In this document: positions 10,775-19,946 of the stretch, in pieces | How positions within the stretch are numbered: the first letter of the stretch is position 1 | Layout: the number at the start of each line of letters is the position of its first letter | Source: Myxococcales bacterium UBA1660 | GTDB taxonomy: Bacteria; Myxococcota_A; Polyangia; Polyangiales; Houyiibacteriaceae | DNA length: 64,000 nt | NCBI GenBank assembly: GCA_002320815.1 | Contig: DCLA01000012.1 | Location: forward strand, 40,316 to 104,315 | Reading direction: 5' to 3' | Position numbers and translations under genes: made by a program | The notes under the pieces: generated by a model | What the model was told of the DNA's origin: nothing | Seen by the model: only the letters and a program-made list of their open reading frames with translations | The model's database searches: none

Positions 10775-13144
10775 ATGCTTCGTTCATCGATGGTCCTCGC
10801 GGCGCTGGGCGCGGCGGTCGTTCTCGGCGCGTGCGACTGCGGAGGAAGCGACGACGGCCCCGGGTGCGTGACCGCCAGCGACTGCTCCGAGGACCAGGTC
10901 TGCGTCGACTCGCGCTGCGCCGATCGGCCCGACGGCGGTGGTGTGGACGCCGCGCCCTGTGCGGCCACCCAGATGTGCGGTGACCTCTGCTGCGCCGCCG
11001 GCGAGATCTGCGCCGGCGGGTCGTGCTGTGCGGCAGGCGCCCTCTGCGGCGGGGCGTGCTGCGGCGGCGACGCGGAGTGCGTGAACGACCGCTGCGTCCT
11101 GGCGTGCGAGGACGACGAGTCCCCCTGCGGCGATGGGGCCTCCGCGGCGTGCTGCCCGGCCGAAGAACTCTGCTACCTCGGCGCCTGCACCGTCCCCGGG
11201 GCCGAGTGCGCGGGCAACTCCGATTGCGCGGACGGGGAGTACTGCGAGCCCACCGTGGGTCGCTGCCTGCCGCGCAACACCAGCGGCGAGACCTGCGAGT
11301 ACCGACCCGACTTCGAAGAGTTCACCCTGACCGAGGAGTGGTCGTGGGAAGAGGACCTGGAGGTCCTTCCCGCCCACGACCAGGTGATGATGGCGCCCAT
11401 GGTGGCCAACCTCACCGACGACAACGGGGACGGGGTCATCGACGAGAACGACATCCCCGACGTGGTCTTCGCCACCTTCACCGGCAGCGACTACTGGTCC
11501 AACGGTGTGCTCCGCGCCGTGAGCGGCGACGATGGACGGCGCCTCTGGCCCACCACCGAGCCCGGCTATCGGGTGAACGGCGGAAGCGACCTGGCCATCG
11601 CCGACGTGGACCCGACCTCGCCGGGTCCGGAGGTCATCGTCTGCACCGAAGCCTTCCGCCCGGGGGTCATGGGTGCGCTGGCCACTCCCGGCTATCTGAT
11701 GCTGGTGGCCGCCGATGGCACCGAACTCCGACGCTTCGACACGCCGCCCAACGAAGTGCGCTGCCGATTCGCGGGACCCGCGGTGGGCGACATGAATCGC
11801 GACGGCGTGCCGGAGATCGTGGTGGGCAACTCCATCGCCCAAGGCGACGGCACGGTGGTGGGCACCATCGCCGGCGGCTTCTCCCAGTACGCCGCCCTCT
11901 CGGACCTCGACGGCGACGGAGACCTGGAAGCGGTCGGCTCCGCGGTGGCCGTGGAGCGCGATGGGAGCATCCTCTGGGATCGGCGCACCGTCGACCCCGC
12001 CGACCCGATGATGCGCCCGGCCATCGCCGCCGGCGGCTACCCGGCCATCGCCGACCTGGACCTCGACGGGAGCCCGGAGGTGGTGGTCATCACCGGCGGT
12101 GACCACAGCATCCAAGCCCTCGACGGCGCCACCGGCGACACGGTCTGGGGCCCCTTCGACATCAACCCCACCAGTGACCCGGTGGTGGCCGCGGCCATCT
12201 CCACCAACGGCAACCCCAGCGGTGGCGGCCCGCCTACCATTGCCAACTTCGATGACGACCCCGAGCCGGAGATCGCCTTCGCGGGAGGCTACGCCTACGT
12301 GATCTTCGAGCACGACGGCACCCTCAAGTGGCACTTCGTCACCCAGGACCGGTCGAGTCGAGGCACCGGCTCGTCGGTCTTCGACTTCGAGGGCGATGGG
12401 GTCTCGGAGGTGCTCTACAACGACGAGCTCTTCCTCCGGGTTTTCCGGGGACCGACCGGCGACATCTTCCACGACCAGTGCAACACCAGCGGCACCCTGC
12501 GCGAATTCCCCATCGTGGTGGACGTGGACAATGACGACCACGCGGAGATCGTGCTCATGGAGAACGACTACGCCTTCCAGTGCGCCAGCCCTTCCCACGG
12601 GATCCACGTCTTCGGGCACCCCGACAACCAGTGGGTGCGGACGCGGCGCATTTTCAATCAGCACACGTATCATGTCACCAACATCGCCGAGGACGGCACC
12701 GTGCCGACGAACGAGGTGCCGAACTGGACCCAGCCGCGGCTCAACAACTTCCGACAGAACGTGCAGCCGGAGGGGCTCTTCGATGCCCCGGACCTCGTGC
12801 TCGTGGACCTCGTCGCCTCCACCCGGGGCTGTGGTGCCGAACTGGACCTGAGTGTTCGGGTGCTCAACGCCGGCCGCGCGGGGGCGCCGGCGGGCGTACC
12901 GGTCACCTTCTACGAGGGGACCGACCGGGTGGGCCGCGCGGTCACCACCCGGGCGCTGCTGCCCGGCGAGAGTGAGCGGGTCGCGGTGACCTTCCCCATC
13001 CCCAGCGGGCGCGCGGAGGACTCGTTCTCGTTCACCGCGACCCTGAACGCAGCCGACGACGAGCCTCTGGTGGGCCTCAACGAGTGCCGCACCGAGAACA
13101 ACGACGCCGGGCCGCTGGTCGCCTCGTGTCCCATCGTCGACTGA
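10775..13144 (+). CDS. Beta-propeller (FG-GAP/VCBS) lipoprotein, paralogue 1
   Basis: A 789-residue lipoprotein (MLRSSMVLAALGAAVVLGAC; lipobox LGAC). A Cys-rich segment (about 20-170) with CVTASDC- and CVDSRC-type spacing is followed by at least seven FG-GAP/VCBS-type calcium loops, for example DNGDGVIDENDI, DMNRDGVPEIVV, DLDGDGDLEAVG and DVDNDDHAEIVL. These should fold as a calcium-stabilised seven-bladed beta-propeller. The last 110 residues look like a CARDB-type adhesion domain. A close paralogue lies at 14785-17199. A cell-surface adhesion or recognition role is likely; no enzymatic motif is seen. Confidence 0.82.
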   Translation: MLRSSMVLAALGAAVVLGACDCGGSDDGPGCVTASDCSEDQVCVDSRCADRPDGGGVDAAPCAATQMCGDLCCAAGEICAGGSCCAAGALCGGACCGGDAECVNDRCVLACEDDESPCGDGASAACCPAEELCYLGACTVPGAECAGNSDCADGEYCEPTVGRCLPRNTSGETCEYRPDFEEFTLTEEWSWEEDLEVLPAHDQVMMAPMVANLTDDNGDGVIDENDIPDVVFATFTGSDYWSNGVLRAVSGDDGRRLWPTTEPGYRVNGGSDLAIADVDPTSPGPEVIVCTEAFRPGVMGALATPGYLMLVAADGTELRRFDTPPNEVRCRFAGPAVGDMNRDGVPEIVVGNSIAQGDGTVVGTIAGGFSQYAALSDLDGDGDLEAVGSAVAVERDGSILWDRRTVDPADPMMRPAIAAGGYPAIADLDLDGSPEVVVITGGDHSIQALDGATGDTVWGPFDINPTSDPVVAAAISTNGNPSGGGPPTIANFDDDPEPEIAFAGGYAYVIFEHDGTLKWHFVTQDRSSRGTGSSVFDFEGDGVSEVLYNDELFLRVFRGPTGDIFHDQCNTSGTLREFPIVVDVDNDDHAEIVLMENDYAFQCASPSHGIHVFGHPDNQWVRTRRIFNQHTYHVTNIAEDGTVPTNEVPNWTQPRLNNFRQNVQPEGLFDAPDLVLVDLVASTRGCGAELDLSVRVLNAGRAGAPAGVPVTFYEGTDRVGRAVTTRALLPGESERVAVTFPIPSGRAEDSFSFTATLNAADDEPLVGLNECRTENNDAGPLVASCPIVD

Positions 13145-14013
13145 TCGGGCCGGGCGCGGTCGTCCGGGTGATCGCGCCCAGCGGACCCTTCGACCCCGAG
13201 GCCTTCGCCGCGGGCCTGGCCTTCCTGCGCGAGCGCTACGAGGTCCGGCATCGCCCGGACGTGCTGGACCGCCGGGGTTACCTCGCCGGCTCCGACGAGC
13301 GGCGCCTCGCCGAGCTCCGAGAAGCCCTCGCCGATCCCGACGCGCTGGCCGTCGTCGCCGCTCGGGGGGGCTACGGGGCCACCCGGCTCCTGGAGCACCT
13401 CGACGCCGCCGACCTCCCCCCGAAGGTGTTGGTCGGCTTCAGCGACATCACGGCGCTCCACGCCCTCTGGCAGCGCGGCGGGCGACCGTCGCTGCACGCG
13501 TCCATGGTCGCCGCCCTCGGCCGCGCGGACGAGGTGGCCCGGAGCGCTTGGGTCCTGGCCCTCGAAGGCGGCGCCGCGCTCTTCACCGGTCTCCGGTGCT
13601 GGAGTCCCGGCGTGGCCACCGGCCCCCTGGTCGGCGGCAACCTGGCGGTCCTCGCGGCGCTGGTGGGCACGCCCTACGCGCCGCCCCTCGACGGATCCCT
13701 CTTGCTGCTCGAGGACGTCGGCGAGCGGCCCTACCGCTTGGACCGGATGCTCACCTCGCTGCGCCACGCCGGGTGGCTGGACCGCGTCGCGGGGGTCGTC
13801 GTCGGCGAGCTCACCGACTGCCGGGCCGGGCCCGACGGTGTCGAGGCGCTCGCCGTCCTCGAAGAGCACCTCGCGCGCCTCCCGGTCCCGGTGGTGCACG
13901 CCATCCCCGTCGGCCACGGACCCCGCAACGCGCCCATCTGGATGGGGGTCCGCTATCGGCTCGACGCCGGCGCCGGGTCGCTGACGCCGATCGGTGATAG
14001 CGTGCGCCCATGA
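13126..14013 (+). CDS. LD-carboxypeptidase (peptidase S66)
   Basis: A 295-residue member of the S66 family, which trims the terminal D-alanine from murein tetrapeptides (LdcA) or confers microcin C resistance (MccF). The catalytic triad is visible: Ser in VGFSDIT, Glu in LLEDVGE and His in PVGHGPRN. The N-terminal VIAPSGP and ARGGYGATR are also typical. The GTG at 13126 overlaps the end of the propeller gene by 19 bp; an earlier GTG at 13084 is possible but adds non-conserved residues. Its stop overlaps the next ATG (ATGA), so the two are coupled. Muropeptide recycling is the likelier role. Confidence 0.85.
   Translation: MSHRRLIGPGAVVRVIAPSGPFDPEAFAAGLAFLRERYEVRHRPDVLDRRGYLAGSDERRLAELREALADPDALAVVAARGGYGATRLLEHLDAADLPPKVLVGFSDITALHALWQRGGRPSLHASMVAALGRADEVARSAWVLALEGGAALFTGLRCWSPGVATGPLVGGNLAVLAALVGTPYAPPLDGSLLLLEDVGERPYRLDRMLTSLRHAGWLDRVAGVVVGELTDCRAGPDGVEALAVLEEHLARLPVPVVHAIPVGHGPRNAPIWMGVRYRLDAGAGSLTPIGDSVRP
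13998..14003 (+). promoter_or_regulatory. -10 box 6 nt before the start codon (TAGCGT)
   Basis: TAGCGT, then gcgccc, then the ATG at 14010. It lies inside the end of the LD-carboxypeptidase gene. The spacing matches the boxes before 7012, 10775 and 52521. The downstream gene could use this or rely on coupling. Confidence 0.3.
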
Positions 14014-14723
14014 GCGAGAGCGACCCGCGAGCGAGCGCGACGCCGGCGCTGGAAGGCGGCCGCGTACCTCCCGACGACGGTCCGAAGCCGGAGCCGCGGC
14101 TGGCCCTCGGTGGGGTCGCGATCCTCGGCGTGCTCCTCCTGGGGCTGGTGCTCGGCGCGGTGATCGCCAACCTCACCCGCGAGGACGAGGTCCCCGAGTC
14201 GGTCGACGAGCTCCACCCCACCCCCGACGTGATCGTGGCCATCGAGGACCTCGCGCGGCTGGAGACCACCAGCTTCCACGTGGAGCGGGTCATCGACCTG
14301 GTCGCGCGACAGCGCCAGCTCTTCGGGCTGGTGGAGGCCGAGGACGCCATCCTCCTCGTCGCCGGCGGCGACATCACCGCCGGCGTGGACCTCACGAAAA
14401 TGCGCGACGGCGACGTGGTGGTGGACCTGGAGACGATGAGCGCCACCGTGACCCTGCCGCCGCCGGAGATCTTCGCGGCGCGCTTGGACAACGAGCGCAC
14501 CTACGTCCACACCCGGGACACCGACGCCCTGGCCCGGCGGGATCCCCACCTCGAGACCCGCGCGCGCCGCGAGGCCGAGCGCACCCTGCGCGAATCGGCC
14601 CTGGAGGGCGGCATCTTGGACCGCGCGCGCGCCAACGCCGAGACCGCCATCCGCACCCTCGTCCGCTCCATGGGCTACGACACGGTGACCATCCGCTGGC
14701 GCGACGCGAACCCCGAGCGCTGA
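14010..14723 (+). CDS. DUF4230 family membrane-anchored protein
   Basis: A 237-residue protein with one N-terminal transmembrane helix (about 32-53, LALGGVAILGVLLLGLVLGA) and a periplasmic domain. The order of features matches DUF4230: an early VERVIDLV strand, GGDITAGVDLTKM, ATVTLPPPEIF, then a helix rich in Arg/Glu ending in ANAETAIRTLVRSMGY. The family has no established function. It overlaps the LD-carboxypeptidase gene (ATGA), which suggests an envelope role. Confidence 0.75.
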   Translation: MSESDPRASATPALEGGRVPPDDGPKPEPRLALGGVAILGVLLLGLVLGAVIANLTREDEVPESVDELHPTPDVIVAIEDLARLETTSFHVERVIDLVARQRQLFGLVEAEDAILLVAGGDITAGVDLTKMRDGDVVVDLETMSATVTLPPPEIFAARLDNERTYVHTRDTDALARRDPHLETRARREAERTLRESALEGGILDRARANAETAIRTLVRSMGYDTVTIRWRDANPER

Positions 14724-14771
14724 ACCCCGCGATCGCTCACCCCGCCTCGGGACGCCCCGCGCACCTTCGAG

Positions 14772-14777
14772 TAGCCT
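14772..14777 (+). promoter_or_regulatory. -10 box 7 nt before the start codon (TAGCCT)
   Basis: TAGCCT, then ggcgctc, then the ATG at 14785. GGGACG at 14749-14754 is at -35 distance (17 bp) but matches poorly. The arrangement implies a leaderless or near-leaderless message for the second propeller lipoprotein. Confidence 0.4.
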
Positions 14778-14784
14778 GGCGCTC

Positions 14785-17199
14785 ATGCGCCGCTTGCTTC
14801 CCTTCCTGCTCCTCGCGTTGCCGATCGTCGCCTGCGACTGCGGCGACGAGCCCGACGAGGGCTGCCTCACCAGCGCCGACTGCGACGGCGACGCCACCTG
14901 CGTCGACGGCCGCTGCATCGACCGCGCCGGCCCCGACGCATCCACCGACGGCTGCGCGCCCTGCGGCGGCGAGTGTTGTGGCGCCGGCGAGGTCTGCGAG
15001 GACGACGCCTGCGTACCCACCGGGCCCGCCTGCGCCGGCCCCGACGACTGCAGCGACGACAGCCGCTGCACCGGGAGCGTCTGTGTGCCCTGGGGCGACG
15101 GCAGCGCCGACCCGACCTGCAACCAGGTGATCGTCCCCGGCACCTTCGCGCCCACGGTCCAGTGCGAGCTCAGCGACGCCCCCGCGGGCGACCCCTTCCC
15201 GGAGCACATGCACGTGCTCTCCACGCCCATGGTGGTCGACTTCGGTGGGTCCAGCGACCCCGACTCGCCGCCCCGTCCGTCCATCGTGGCGGTGTTCGAC
15301 GACGGCGTGGACGGCAGCAGCGAGCAGCCCACCGGGGTCATCCGGATCCTCGATGGCCGCACCTGCACCCAGACCGCCGAGCTGGGCTCCCTCCAGCTCG
15401 TCTCCCACTCCTCGCCGCCCGCGGTCGCGGACCTGGACGGCGACCGGCGCCCGGAGATCGTGGCCTTCAAAGCCAACGGCGGGCTGGTGGCCTTCACCGC
15501 GGACGCCACTGGCACCTGGTCGGTGCTCTGGCGCTCCACCCTCGCCGACGGAACCCCCTACGACCCCACCGGCGGCGGCTGGGCCGGTCCCTCGATCGCC
15601 GACCTGGACGACGACGGCGTCCCCGAGGTGATGCGCCAGGGCCTCGTCTTCGACGCCAACGGAGTGCTCCTGGACGACTCCCTCGCCGGCCTCACCTACG
15701 GCTCGGGCGTGTTCCCGGTGGTCGCCGACGTGGACGGCGACGGCCTCGTGGAGCACGTCCAGGGCGACGGCGCCTGGGAGTGGCGGGAGGGTCGATGGAA
15801 CGCGGAGACCTGGTCCGCCGGCGGGACCGCCGCCGGACACGTGGCCCTGGCCGACTTCGGCGCCTACCCCGGCACCCAGGACTGGAGCGGCACCAGCCCC
15901 GAGGTGGCGGTGGTGAGCGCGGGCACCGTGCGTATCCAGACCCTCGACGGGACCACCGTCTTCGGTCCGGTGGCCATCCCCGGCGGCGGCAACGGCGGCC
16001 CGCCCACCGTGGCCGACTTCGACGGCGACGGCCTCCCCGAGGTCTCCTCGGCCGGCGCGGTGAACTACGTGGTCTTCGATCCCGACTGCGGGACCGCCCG
16101 GGAGGGCAGCTGCGCCAGCGGCCGCGACGACGGCGTGCTCTGGACCCAGCCGAGCCAGGACCAGTCGAGCAACGTGACCGGGTCCAGCGTCTTCGACTTC
16201 GAGGCCGACGGTCGCGCCGAGGTGGTCTACGGCGACGAGTGCTTCCTGCGCGTCTACGACGGCGAGACCGGCGACGTGGTGTTCAGCCAGTTCCGCACCT
16301 CCTGCACCTGGTACGAGAACCCGGTCATCGCCGACGTCGACGGCGACTTCAACGCCGAGATCGTCATCGGCAACAACTTCAACTGCTCCCCCGCGGGCAC
16401 CACCGACGGCCGCCCCTGCGCCGGCCTCGGGCCGCGGCAGACGGATCCCCTCCACGCCGGGCTCCGCTGTGACGACGCCGGCGACTGCCCCTCGGGCACC
16501 TGCGACGCCGGCTTCTGCCGCTGCACCGATGACACCCAGTGCTGCCTCGGCGCCGGCTGCGAGGCGGCCGGCTACGTCTGCGAGGCCCCGCCGGAAGGCA
16601 CGCCGGGGACCGGGAACACCTGCCGCGCGTCCCACCCCCGGGGCACCCGCGGCATCCGCGTCTACGGCGACACCGCGGACCGCTGGGTCAACTCCCGGCG
16701 CATCTGGAACCAGCACGCCTACCACGTGACCAACGTGGACCCCTACGGCACCGTACCCCGCAGCAGCGAGGCCGCCCTGAACTGGCTGGACCCGGAGCTC
16801 AACGACTTCCGCAAGAACGTCCAGGGCGACGCCATCCCCGGCGCCGCGCCGGACATCACCAGCCGCACCATGGTCCCCGGGTGCTCCATCGACGGCGGCA
16901 CCGCGACGCTGCGCGCCCAGGTGTGCAACCGCGGCTCGCAGCCCGTGGGCGACGGGCTGGCGGTCGGCTTCTATGCCGGGGAGCCCGGCGACGACACCCG
17001 CATCTGCCAGGCGTTCACCGAGACCGTCCTCGGCGTCGGCTCCTGCGCCACCGTGGAGTGCATCTGGGACGACCCGCCGACCACCGCGCCCGGCGTGGAC
17101 ATCACGGTCGTGGCCGACGACGACGAGGCCAACGGCGAGTGCGCCGAGGGCAACAACCGCAGCACCCTCGAGGGCGTGGTGTGCATGCCGGTCGAGTGA
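14785..17199 (+). CDS. Beta-propeller (FG-GAP/VCBS) lipoprotein, paralogue 2
   Basis: An 804-residue lipoprotein (MRRLLPFLLLALPIVAC; lipobox IVAC), homologous along its length to the gene at 10775. It has a Cys-rich N-terminal part, then FG-GAP/VCBS-type loops such as DLDGDRRPEIVA, DLDDDGVPEVM, DVDGDGLVEHV and DFDGDGLPEVSS. A second Cys-rich insert lies near residues 550-610. The C-terminal part contains the shared WNQHAYHVTN segment followed by an adhesion-like domain. It may be a surface adhesin or carbohydrate-binding protein. The duplicate pair brackets the LD-carboxypeptidase and DUF4230 genes. Confidence 0.82.
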   Translation: MRRLLPFLLLALPIVACDCGDEPDEGCLTSADCDGDATCVDGRCIDRAGPDASTDGCAPCGGECCGAGEVCEDDACVPTGPACAGPDDCSDDSRCTGSVCVPWGDGSADPTCNQVIVPGTFAPTVQCELSDAPAGDPFPEHMHVLSTPMVVDFGGSSDPDSPPRPSIVAVFDDGVDGSSEQPTGVIRILDGRTCTQTAELGSLQLVSHSSPPAVADLDGDRRPEIVAFKANGGLVAFTADATGTWSVLWRSTLADGTPYDPTGGGWAGPSIADLDDDGVPEVMRQGLVFDANGVLLDDSLAGLTYGSGVFPVVADVDGDGLVEHVQGDGAWEWREGRWNAETWSAGGTAAGHVALADFGAYPGTQDWSGTSPEVAVVSAGTVRIQTLDGTTVFGPVAIPGGGNGGPPTVADFDGDGLPEVSSAGAVNYVVFDPDCGTAREGSCASGRDDGVLWTQPSQDQSSNVTGSSVFDFEADGRAEVVYGDECFLRVYDGETGDVVFSQFRTSCTWYENPVIADVDGDFNAEIVIGNNFNCSPAGTTDGRPCAGLGPRQTDPLHAGLRCDDAGDCPSGTCDAGFCRCTDDTQCCLGAGCEAAGYVCEAPPEGTPGTGNTCRASHPRGTRGIRVYGDTADRWVNSRRIWNQHAYHVTNVDPYGTVPRSSEAALNWLDPELNDFRKNVQGDAIPGAAPDITSRTMVPGCSIDGGTATLRAQVCNRGSQPVGDGLAVGFYAGEPGDDTRICQAFTETVLGVGSCATVECIWDDPPTTAPGVDITVVADDDEANGECAEGNNRSTLEGVVCMPVE

Positions 17200-17220
17200 C
17201 CGCGCGGACGTAGCGCCAGT

Positions 17221-17243
17221 GGGCCCTCGAGCGGGGCCCTCAG
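17221..17243. terminator. Probable bidirectional terminator
   Basis: Two GGGCCC blocks separated by a short spacer lie between the convergent propeller lipoprotein and MopE-like genes and can pair into a GC stem. It overlaps the last codons of the minus-strand gene. No T-tract is present on either strand. Confidence 0.35.
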
Positions 17244-18808
17244 CCCACGCAGCCGAACGCGTCGCAGGTGAAGCTCAGGAAGGTCTGGACGCCGCCCTCG
17301 ACGCTCACCCCGTCGAGGCGCTGGCAGCGCTGGCTCGGGCTGGTGCACCCCTCGGGGAGCGGGCTCACGGCGTAGTCCCCCGGCAGGACGTTGGGGAACA
17401 CCACCAGCCCGCCGCCGCCGTCGGCCACGTCGACGGCGCTGCCATCGGGTCGCAAGCGGAACGCGGGCCCGCTGATCGCGTCGGTCACCGGGGCCGAGCC
17501 CTCGACCACCAGGACGCCCAGCTCGGGATCGCGGGTCAGACCTCGCGCGGCGTAGGCGGCGTCGAGCACCGCGGCGCTCAGCGCGCGGACCGGGTTGGGG
17601 AAGTCCTGGAACCCGACGAGGACGTCGGGGTAGCCGCTCGCGGCCGCCCGGAGCCCGTCGGGCGCGGGGTCTTCGGGGAAGCCCAGTGAGAGGGTGTAGC
17701 GCCCGTCCGCGCCGGTGGTCGCGTAAGGGTCGGTGGAGCAGCTACCCGCCGGCGAGACGATGGCGCCGGCGATGGGCGCGCCGCTCTGACCGTCCAGGTA
17801 CTGCACCGTGAACAGGTAGTTGCCGACGCCGCCTCCGGGGCAGCGACCGTTGCCGTTGCAGCTCAGACACGCGACGCCGCAGGCCCCGCAGGCGACCTGA
17901 CTCGAGCAGAGGTTCTGGTCACAGCGGTTGTCGCTCGCGCCGCAGGAGTCGGTCGAACCCACGCAGCGGAGGCCATGACAGCGCGGCGCGCTCCCGTCGG
18001 GCGGGCTCACGCAGGCGCCCACGGTCGCGGCACCGAGCGCGGTGTCGCAGAGCGCGTCGGCCCCCTCGTCCGTCGCGCCGTCGCAGTCCTGGTCGATGCC
18101 ATCGCAGACGTCCGGCGCTTCCGGATGCCGGGTGGCGTCGAGATCCGCGCAGTCGCCGCCGCGGCTGGCCCGATCGCTGGGCAGATCGCAGCGCAGCTCC
18201 ACCGAAGACGACTCGTCGCCCCAACCGTCACGGTCGGAGTCCGGCCAGGCCATGATCAGGACCCCTTCGTCGATCGACCCATCGCAGTCGTCGTCGATGC
18301 CGTTGCAGACCTCGGGCGACGTGGGACCGACGGCCGGGTTGGTGTCGTCGCAGTCGCCGCCGCAGTCGAGGCCGTTGCAGCAGAGGGCGGACACGACTCC
18401 ATCGCCGTCCGCGTCGCGGTCGCCGAGGGTCGAGGGATCGCAGTCGTCGTCCTTGAAGTCGCAGTACTCCGGATGCCCCGGATAGCGGTTGCCGTCGGCG
18501 TCGTCGCAGTCGCCGCCGCCGCAGACCGCGTCGGCGAAGCCGTCGCCGTCGGCGTCGGGGCATTCCGAATCACAGCGCATCTCCAGCTCCACGCAGCCCG
18601 TCGTCGGACAGGGCCGCGCTCCGGCGACGCAGCCGCGGGCGTTGGCGGCCTCGGTCCCCGGCGCGCAGGTCTCGGCGCCGTTGCAGAAGAGCCCGTCGTC
18701 ACAGTCCGCCGCCGAAGCGCAGACCAGGCTTCCGTCCATCGACCCCTCGGTCCCCGGCTCGTCGCAGGCCCCCAACGCGAGGACCCCCACCAAACACCAC
18801 CAACGCAT
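17240..18808 (-). CDS. MopE-like Asp/Cys-rich lipoprotein
   Basis: A 522-residue protein with a type II signal peptide (MRWWCLVGVLALGAC). The middle region (about 90-260) carries at least three repeats of the MopE metal-binding type, each with DADGDGF- or DSDRDGW-like loops, CDDxxxxxxPG-like turns and CxGxDxDCDG. These are usually annotated as putative metal-binding motifs and are abundant in myxobacterial surface proteins. The C-terminal 180 residues contain a carboxypeptidase-regulatory-like beta-sandwich (GAPIAGAIVSP). It is divergent from the nuclease gene, and its start follows GATACT at 6-nt spacing. A surface metal-binding or structural role is likely. Confidence 0.8.
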   Translation of the reverse strand: MRWWCLVGVLALGACDEPGTEGSMDGSLVCASAADCDDGLFCNGAETCAPGTEAANARGCVAGARPCPTTGCVELEMRCDSECPDADGDGFADAVCGGGDCDDADGNRYPGHPEYCDFKDDDCDPSTLGDRDADGDGVVSALCCNGLDCGGDCDDTNPAVGPTSPEVCNGIDDDCDGSIDEGVLIMAWPDSDRDGWGDESSSVELRCDLPSDRASRGGDCADLDATRHPEAPDVCDGIDQDCDGATDEGADALCDTALGAATVGACVSPPDGSAPRCHGLRCVGSTDSCGASDNRCDQNLCSSQVACGACGVACLSCNGNGRCPGGGVGNYLFTVQYLDGQSGAPIAGAIVSPAGSCSTDPYATTGADGRYTLSLGFPEDPAPDGLRAAASGYPDVLVGFQDFPNPVRALSAAVLDAAYAARGLTRDPELGVLVVEGSAPVTDAISGPAFRLRPDGSAVDVADGGGGLVVFPNVLPGDYAVSPLPEGCTSPSQRCQRLDGVSVEGGVQTFLSFTCDAFGCVG

Positions 18809-18814
18809 GGGCGG

Positions 18815-18820
18815 AGTATC
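18815..18820 (-). promoter_or_regulatory. -10 box 6 nt before the start codon (GATACT)
   Basis: On the minus strand GATACT is followed by ccgccc and the ATG at 18808. It has the same tight spacing as the boxes upstream of several plus-strand lipoprotein genes. Confidence 0.4.
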
Positions 18821-18897
18821 CCCGCCCTGGACAGCGAACGGAAGGGCTCCAGAGAGTGTCAGCTCCGTGAATGGTGGCGCCGACGGCGGCGTTCGCG

Positions 18898-18926
18898 TTG
18901 ACGACCCTCGGCCGGCAGCCTAGGGT
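18898..18926 (+). promoter_or_regulatory. Promoter of the nuclease-lipoprotein-porin unit
   Basis: TTGACG (18898-18903), a 17-bp spacer and TAGGGT (18921-18926) form one of the best vegetative-type promoters in the window. The ATG follows 12 nt after the -10, so the predicted leader is only about 6 nt. Confidence 0.55.
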
Positions 18927-18938
18927 CCGGCCCGCCTC

Positions 18939-19946
18939 ATGGGTCGAGTCACCCCCACTCTCCTCTTGGCGCTCGTCTTGGCGCTCTTCGTCGCGCCACT
19001 GGCTCCCCAGCGCGGTGAGGCAGCCTCGATCGCCACCCTCGTCTACATCAACGGGCGGCCGACCCGCGTCTATTTCAATGACGGCGACTCGTTCCGCCAG
19101 CTCGACGGCCCCTGGGCCGGTCGCGGCTCGCGGCTCGGAGGGTTCAACACCCTGGAGTCCTACGGGCCGGTCCACTCCTGGGACGACTGGCACCCCTTCG
19201 AGCTCTTCGTGATCGCGAAGAAGGGCACCCATTTGGGGCGCCACGGCGTGTGGCACTGCACCACCGACGGCAGCCAGGACACCTACGGCCGCGTGCTCCT
19301 CGATTGCCCCGATCTGGCCATCGCCCAGATCCGGCACGGCTACGCCCACGCCATGCAGATCGACGACACCCCGTCGCGCATCGAGTACATCCGCGCGCAG
19401 CAGGACGCGATCCGGCACCGCCGCGGCATGTGGGCCCACGGGGTCCCCGGCTTCGTGGTCACCTCGCTGCACTCCGCCGACGAGGACCCGGGGCGTGACA
19501 GCCACTACAACCGGATGGTCTCCACCCGCGACGGCCACACCGAGAAGTGGCGCCACTCGGACACCTACCCCGAGTGCTCCACCCAGTGCGCCACCGAGAT
19601 CGAGGCCGACGCCGAGCGCGTCGAGGCCTTCGCCCGCTCGCTGCGCGCCGACCCCAGCCTCGCCGAGGCCCTGGCCGGAATGCCCAACATCCTCCTCATC
19701 GAGGCCGTCGACCGCTACGCGCGGCTCGGCGAGCTCCCCGAGTACACCGAGGATACCGTCCGCGACGCCATCGAGCCCAAGCTGGCCGCCGCGCGCCAGA
19801 GCGGTGAGCTCGGCGAGGCCCACGAGGTCCGCGGCGCTTGCATGCTCTACGCGGACTTCCGCCGACGCTACGGCCGCAGCCGGGCCTCGTGCCTCCGGCG
19901 CCACGGCGAGTGGCCTCCCCACATGCAGGAGCAGATGAGCCAGTGA
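18939..19946 (+). CDS. Secreted thermonuclease-like (SNase) protein
   Basis: A 335-residue protein with an N-terminal signal peptide (about 1-28). Residues 30-170 follow the staphylococcal nuclease pattern: a DGDSF calcium and active-site strand, RLGGFNTLES holding the first catalytic-type Arg and the Glu, and DTYGRVLLD holding the second Arg. They end in YIRAQQDAIRHRRGMW, the conserved terminal helix. One Asp that often binds calcium is replaced by Asn (FNTLE). The C-terminal 150 residues contain four cysteines and no domain I recognise. It probably degrades extracellular nucleic acid. Its stop overlaps the GTG start of the repeat lipoprotein (GTGA), so the two are coupled. Confidence 0.72.
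   Translation: MGRVTPTLLLALVLALFVAPLAPQRGEAASIATLVYINGRPTRVYFNDGDSFRQLDGPWAGRGSRLGGFNTLESYGPVHSWDDWHPFELFVIAKKGTHLGRHGVWHCTTDGSQDTYGRVLLDCPDLAIAQIRHGYAHAMQIDDTPSRIEYIRAQQDAIRHRRGMWAHGVPGFVVTSLHSADEDPGRDSHYNRMVSTRDGHTEKWRHSDTYPECSTQCATEIEADAERVEAFARSLRADPSLAEALAGMPNILLIEAVDRYARLGELPEYTEDTVRDAIEPKLAAARQSGELGEAHEVRGACMLYADFRRRYGRSRASCLRRHGEWPPHMQEQMSQ

Noticed and set aside
10784..12673. A 629-codon frame antisense to the first propeller lipoprotein
   Set aside because: Composition is Val/Gly/His-rich repeats mirroring the calcium loops; no independent start signal.
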